In this document: piece by piece, positions 5,397-6,500 of the stretch | Layout: each line of letters opens with the position of its first letter | How positions within the stretch are numbered: the stretch's first letter is position 1 | Origin: an uncultured Lysobacteraceae bacterium | GTDB lineage: Bacteria > Pseudomonadota > Gammaproteobacteria > Xanthomonadales > Xanthomonadaceae | DNA length: 6,500 nt | Direction of reading: 5' to 3' | NCBI GenBank assembly: GCA_946480825.1 | Contig: CAMLLG010000123.1 | Coordinates: forward strand, 1 to 6,500 | Translations under genes and position numbers: made by a program | The notes under the pieces: model-generated | Databases searched by the model: none | What the model was told of the DNA's origin: nothing | Seen by the model: the letters and a program-made list of their open reading frames with translations, nothing else

Positions 5397-5589
5397 GATC
5401 ACGGCGACAAAGACAGCGGCACCGGATCCGGCGCGCGCCGAGAGGCGAACGCGACGGTTCCGCAACACTCGATCGCATCCGGATGCATCCGTACGACCAC
5501 GTGCGGTCGTCCAAGGAGGCGCGAACCGGAGGCGCGGCGACACGGGAACGCGTCCTCCGTCGACACAACCCAACGCCGAGAGAACTGAA
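5397..5589 (+). other. Gap between tRNA-Leu and nuoA, structured leader
   Basis: This 193-base stretch holds no convincing gene and no AT-rich -10. It contains a 12-bp perfect palindrome GCATCCGGATGC (5475-5486) and a 6-bp hairpin ACGACC/GGTCGT (5493-5510). It also has two direct copies of GGAGGCGCG (5515-5523 and 5528-5536). nuoA is probably transcribed from upstream, so this would be the 5' leader of the nuo message after release of the tRNA. A hidden promoter cannot be excluded. Confidence 0.5.
5527..5559 (+). promoter_or_regulatory. Stem-loop in the nuoA leader
   Basis: CGGAGG-CGCG (5527-5536) pairs with CGCG-T-CCTCCG (5549-5559): ten base pairs with one bulged T and a 12-base loop. It lies 30 bases before the nuoA start. 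It hides one of two GGAGG sequences that resemble ribosome sites but have no start codon at a workable distance. Whether it controls nuoA is inference. Confidence 0.4.
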
Positions 5590-5946
5590 GTGCTGGCCGA
5601 ATATCTGCCGACCCTGCTGTTTCTGATCGTTGCCACAGGCATCGGCATTTCGCTGATCGTCATCGGCAATTTCCTTGGCCCGAAACGGTTCGATCCCCAG
5701 AAACTATCGCCCTACGAATGCGGCTTCAACGCATTCGAGGACGCGCGCATGCGCTTCGATGTGCGCTACTACCTGATCGCCATCCTGTTCATCGTCTTCG
5801 ATCTGGAAATCGCCTTCGTCTATCCGTGGGCGCTGGTGTTCCGCGATCTCGGCATGTTCGGCCTGATCGAGATGGGCATTTTCCTGGGCCTGCTGCTCAT
5901 CGGCTTCATCTACGTGTGGAAAAAAGGGGCGCTGGAATGGGAGTGA
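5590..5946 (+). CDS. nuoA: NADH-quinone oxidoreductase subunit A (NuoA)
   Basis: Membrane subunit of respiratory complex I, part of the quinone-site region of the membrane arm. The 118 residues are the usual length. Helices are visible at about 6-29, 60-80 and 88-110. The long loop between helices 1 and 2 carries PYECGF (41-46), the family signature. [20 protein letters not shown] (55-74) holds the conserved acidic residues at the start of helix 2. The start is the GTG at 5590: the first internal Met is residue 54, too late, and GAGAG at 5578-5582 is a modest ribosome site. The 3' end carries AAGGGG (5924-5929) and ATGGGAGTGA, an internal ribosome site and start that overlap the stop codon. 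It is the first gene of the nuo operon. Confidence 0.97.
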   Translation: MLAEYLPTLLFLIVATGIGISLIVIGNFLGPKRFDPQKLSPYECGFNAFEDARMRFDVRYYLIAILFIVFDLEIAFVYPWALVFRDLGMFGLIEMGIFLGLLLIGFIYVWKKGALEWE

Positions 5947-6107
5947 AGCCGTTCCTCAAGCGCCGGCTCGGGCGTCCTGCCGCGACCGGCGTACCGACGC
6001 CCGCGGCCGAGCCGCGTTCGTTTGTCGCGACGAAGGCCGCGGCCTTCGTCGCGTCGGCACATCGCTGTGCCGCAAATTCCGCCGACGCACGGGCCAGCCG
6101 CACATGA
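5937..6107 (+). CDS. Possible 56-residue linker ORF between nuoA and nuoB
   Basis: The ATG at 5937 overlaps the nuoA stop and has the best Shine-Dalgarno of the operon start (AAGGGG, 5924-5929, seven bases away). Its frame ends with TGA at 6105-6107, sharing ATGA with the nuoB start. The product would be a basic, Ala-rich peptide (10 Lys/Arg, 2 acidic residues) that starts [14 protein letters not shown] and resembles no family I know. MGV is also how many xanthomonad NuoB proteins begin, as I recall them, so this start is probably the old nuoB start, now reading into inserted DNA. All three forward frames are open across this GC-rich spacer, so openness is not evidence of coding. If translated, its main role may be to deliver ribosomes to nuoB rather than to make a useful peptide. 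Confidence 0.4.
   Translation: MGVKPFLKRRLGRPAATGVPTPAAEPRSFVATKAAAFVASAHRCAANSADARASRT
5965..6013. repeat. Imperfect inverted repeats in the nuoA-nuoB spacer
   Basis: GGGCGTC (5970-5976) is complementary to GACGCCC (5996-6002). The flanking GGCTC (5965-5969) is complementary to GAGCC (6009-6013), across a one-sided bulge. A small GCCG-CGAC-CGGC hairpin (5979-5990) lies inside. Together with the two structures downstream, most of the spacer can fold. Confidence 0.45.
6026..6053. repeat. Perfect 28-bp palindrome in the nuoA-nuoB spacer
   Basis: The left arm CGCGACGAAGGCCG (6026-6039) is followed at once by its exact reverse complement (6040-6053). As RNA it would form a stem of about 12 bp with a four-base loop. 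It is too long and perfect to be ordinary coding or spacer sequence and suggests a REP/MITE-like element. It shares CGAAGGCCG...CGGCCTTCG with the hairpin at 2345-2370. Confidence 0.92.
6055..6072. repeat. Second perfect hairpin beside the palindrome
   Basis: CGGCACA (6055-6061), loop TCGC, then TGTGCCG (6066-6072) form a perfect 7-bp stem, one base after the 28-bp palindrome. Paired hairpins with a minimal gap are typical of REP-type or other palindromic intergenic elements. It ends 31 bases before nuoB. Confidence 0.8.
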
Positions 6108-6500
6108 GCGTGATCAACACCATCCAGAAAGTCGCGGATTTCGCGAACAATCCGATCCCGGAGGGGCGGGTCGACGACATCCTGAGGCCGGAGACCCTGC
6201 TTTCGGCCGAAGGCAATCCGCTGCTGGAACAGGGCTTCGTCACCACCAGCTTCGACGTGCTCTGGAACTGGGCGCGCACCGGCTCGATGTGGCCGATGAC
6301 CTTCGGTCTGGCCTGCTGTGCGGTGGAAATGATGCATGCGGGCGCCGCACGCCTTGACCTCGACCGCTATGGCGTGGTGTTCCGTCCGTCGCCGCGCCAG
6401 TCGGACGTGATGATCGTCGCCGGCACCCTGGTCAACAAGATGGCACCGGCGCTGCGCAAGGTCTACGACCAGATGCCCAACCCCAAGTGGGTGATCTCGA
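6104..6500 (+). CDS. nuoB: NADH-quinone oxidoreductase subunit B (NuoB), 5' part
   Basis: Peripheral-arm subunit of complex I carrying the last iron-sulfur cluster, N2, which passes electrons to quinone. The 132 visible residues (of roughly 185) run off the window end at an Ile-Ser. [15 protein letters not shown] (16-30) and [14 protein letters not shown] (38-51) lead into [20 protein letters not shown]. Cys71-Cys72 are the adjacent N2 ligands; the other two cysteines should lie downstream. [20 protein letters not shown] (89-108) is also typical. The stretch between ILRPE and NPLLE looks a few residues longer than xanthomonad NuoB as I remember it. The ATG at 6104 has no Shine-Dalgarno (the bases before it are GGGCCAGCCGCAC), unusual for a core gene; translation may depend on ribosomes ending at the overlapping TGA (6105-6107). 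No stop separates this frame from nuoA, but no better start codon lies upstream. Confidence 0.97.
   Translation, partial: MSVINTIQKVADFANNPIPEGRVDDILRPETLLSAEGNPLLEQGFVTTSFDVLWNWARTGSMWPMTFGLACCAVEMMHAGAARLDLDRYGVVFRPSPRQSDVMIVAGTLVNKMAPALRKVYDQMPNPKWVIS

Noticed and set aside
5254..5669. Minus-strand frames reading [14 protein letters not shown] and [17 protein letters not shown]
   Set aside because: These are the well-known false proteins produced by the antisense strand of tRNA-Leu genes; the tRNA itself explains the sequence.
5718..5936. Upstream part of the frame that ends at 6107
   Set aside because: Before the ATG at 5937 it is a shadow inside nuoA; only the segment after the overlapping start is worth considering.

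Overview
The window looks like a core-genome segment from a high-GC gammaproteobacterium of the Xanthomonadaceae/Lysobacteraceae (Lysobacter, Luteimonas or Xanthomonas relatives). Three things suggest this: the strong G/C bias at third codon positions, the order tpiA - secG - tRNA-Leu - nuoA - nuoB that I associate with this family, and the close match of NuoA/NuoB motifs to xanthomonad complex I. The placement is inference from gene order and protein recall; no database was searched.

Layout. Bases 1-1172 are the 3' part of glmM (phosphoglucosamine mutase, cell-wall precursor synthesis). A 203-base gap follows, holding four perfect head-to-tail copies of a 14-bp unit next to a probable promoter. 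Bases 1376-2317 encode an isopenicillin-N-synthase-like Fe(II)/2-oxoglutarate-type oxygenase with all metal ligands. After a strong GC hairpin, 2482-2895 encodes a small four-helix membrane protein of unknown role. On the minus strand, 2951-3754 is a short-chain dehydrogenase/reductase (SDR), divergent from tpiA (3864-4616, triosephosphate isomerase). Then come secG (4692-5132, SecYEG translocon subunit with a long Pro/Ala tail), a class II tRNA-Leu(GAG) with its own promoter and encoded CCA (5312-5396), nuoA (5590-5946, GTG start) and the first 132 codons of nuoB (6104 to the window end).

How the genes relate. glmM, secG and tRNA-Leu(GAG) also cluster in E. coli (glmM-secG-leuU), so this is an old housekeeping neighbourhood. 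The oxygenase, membrane protein and SDR look like later additions between glmM and tpiA. nuoA and nuoB begin the complex I (NADH:quinone oxidoreductase) operon; the remaining nuo genes should lie beyond the window.

The most unusual part is the 157-base nuoA-nuoB spacer. The end of nuoA still carries an ideal Shine-Dalgarno sequence and an overlapping ATGGGAGTGA, which looks like the ancestral nuoB start (Met-Gly-Val). That start now opens a 56-codon frame that ends in an ATGA overlap with the present nuoB start. The spacer contains a perfect 28-bp palindrome and an adjacent 7-bp hairpin, and is best explained as an inserted REP/MITE-like element that has kept a translational-coupling chain. 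I see no CRISPR array, transposase, phage gene or defence system, and no clearly undescribed multi-gene system.
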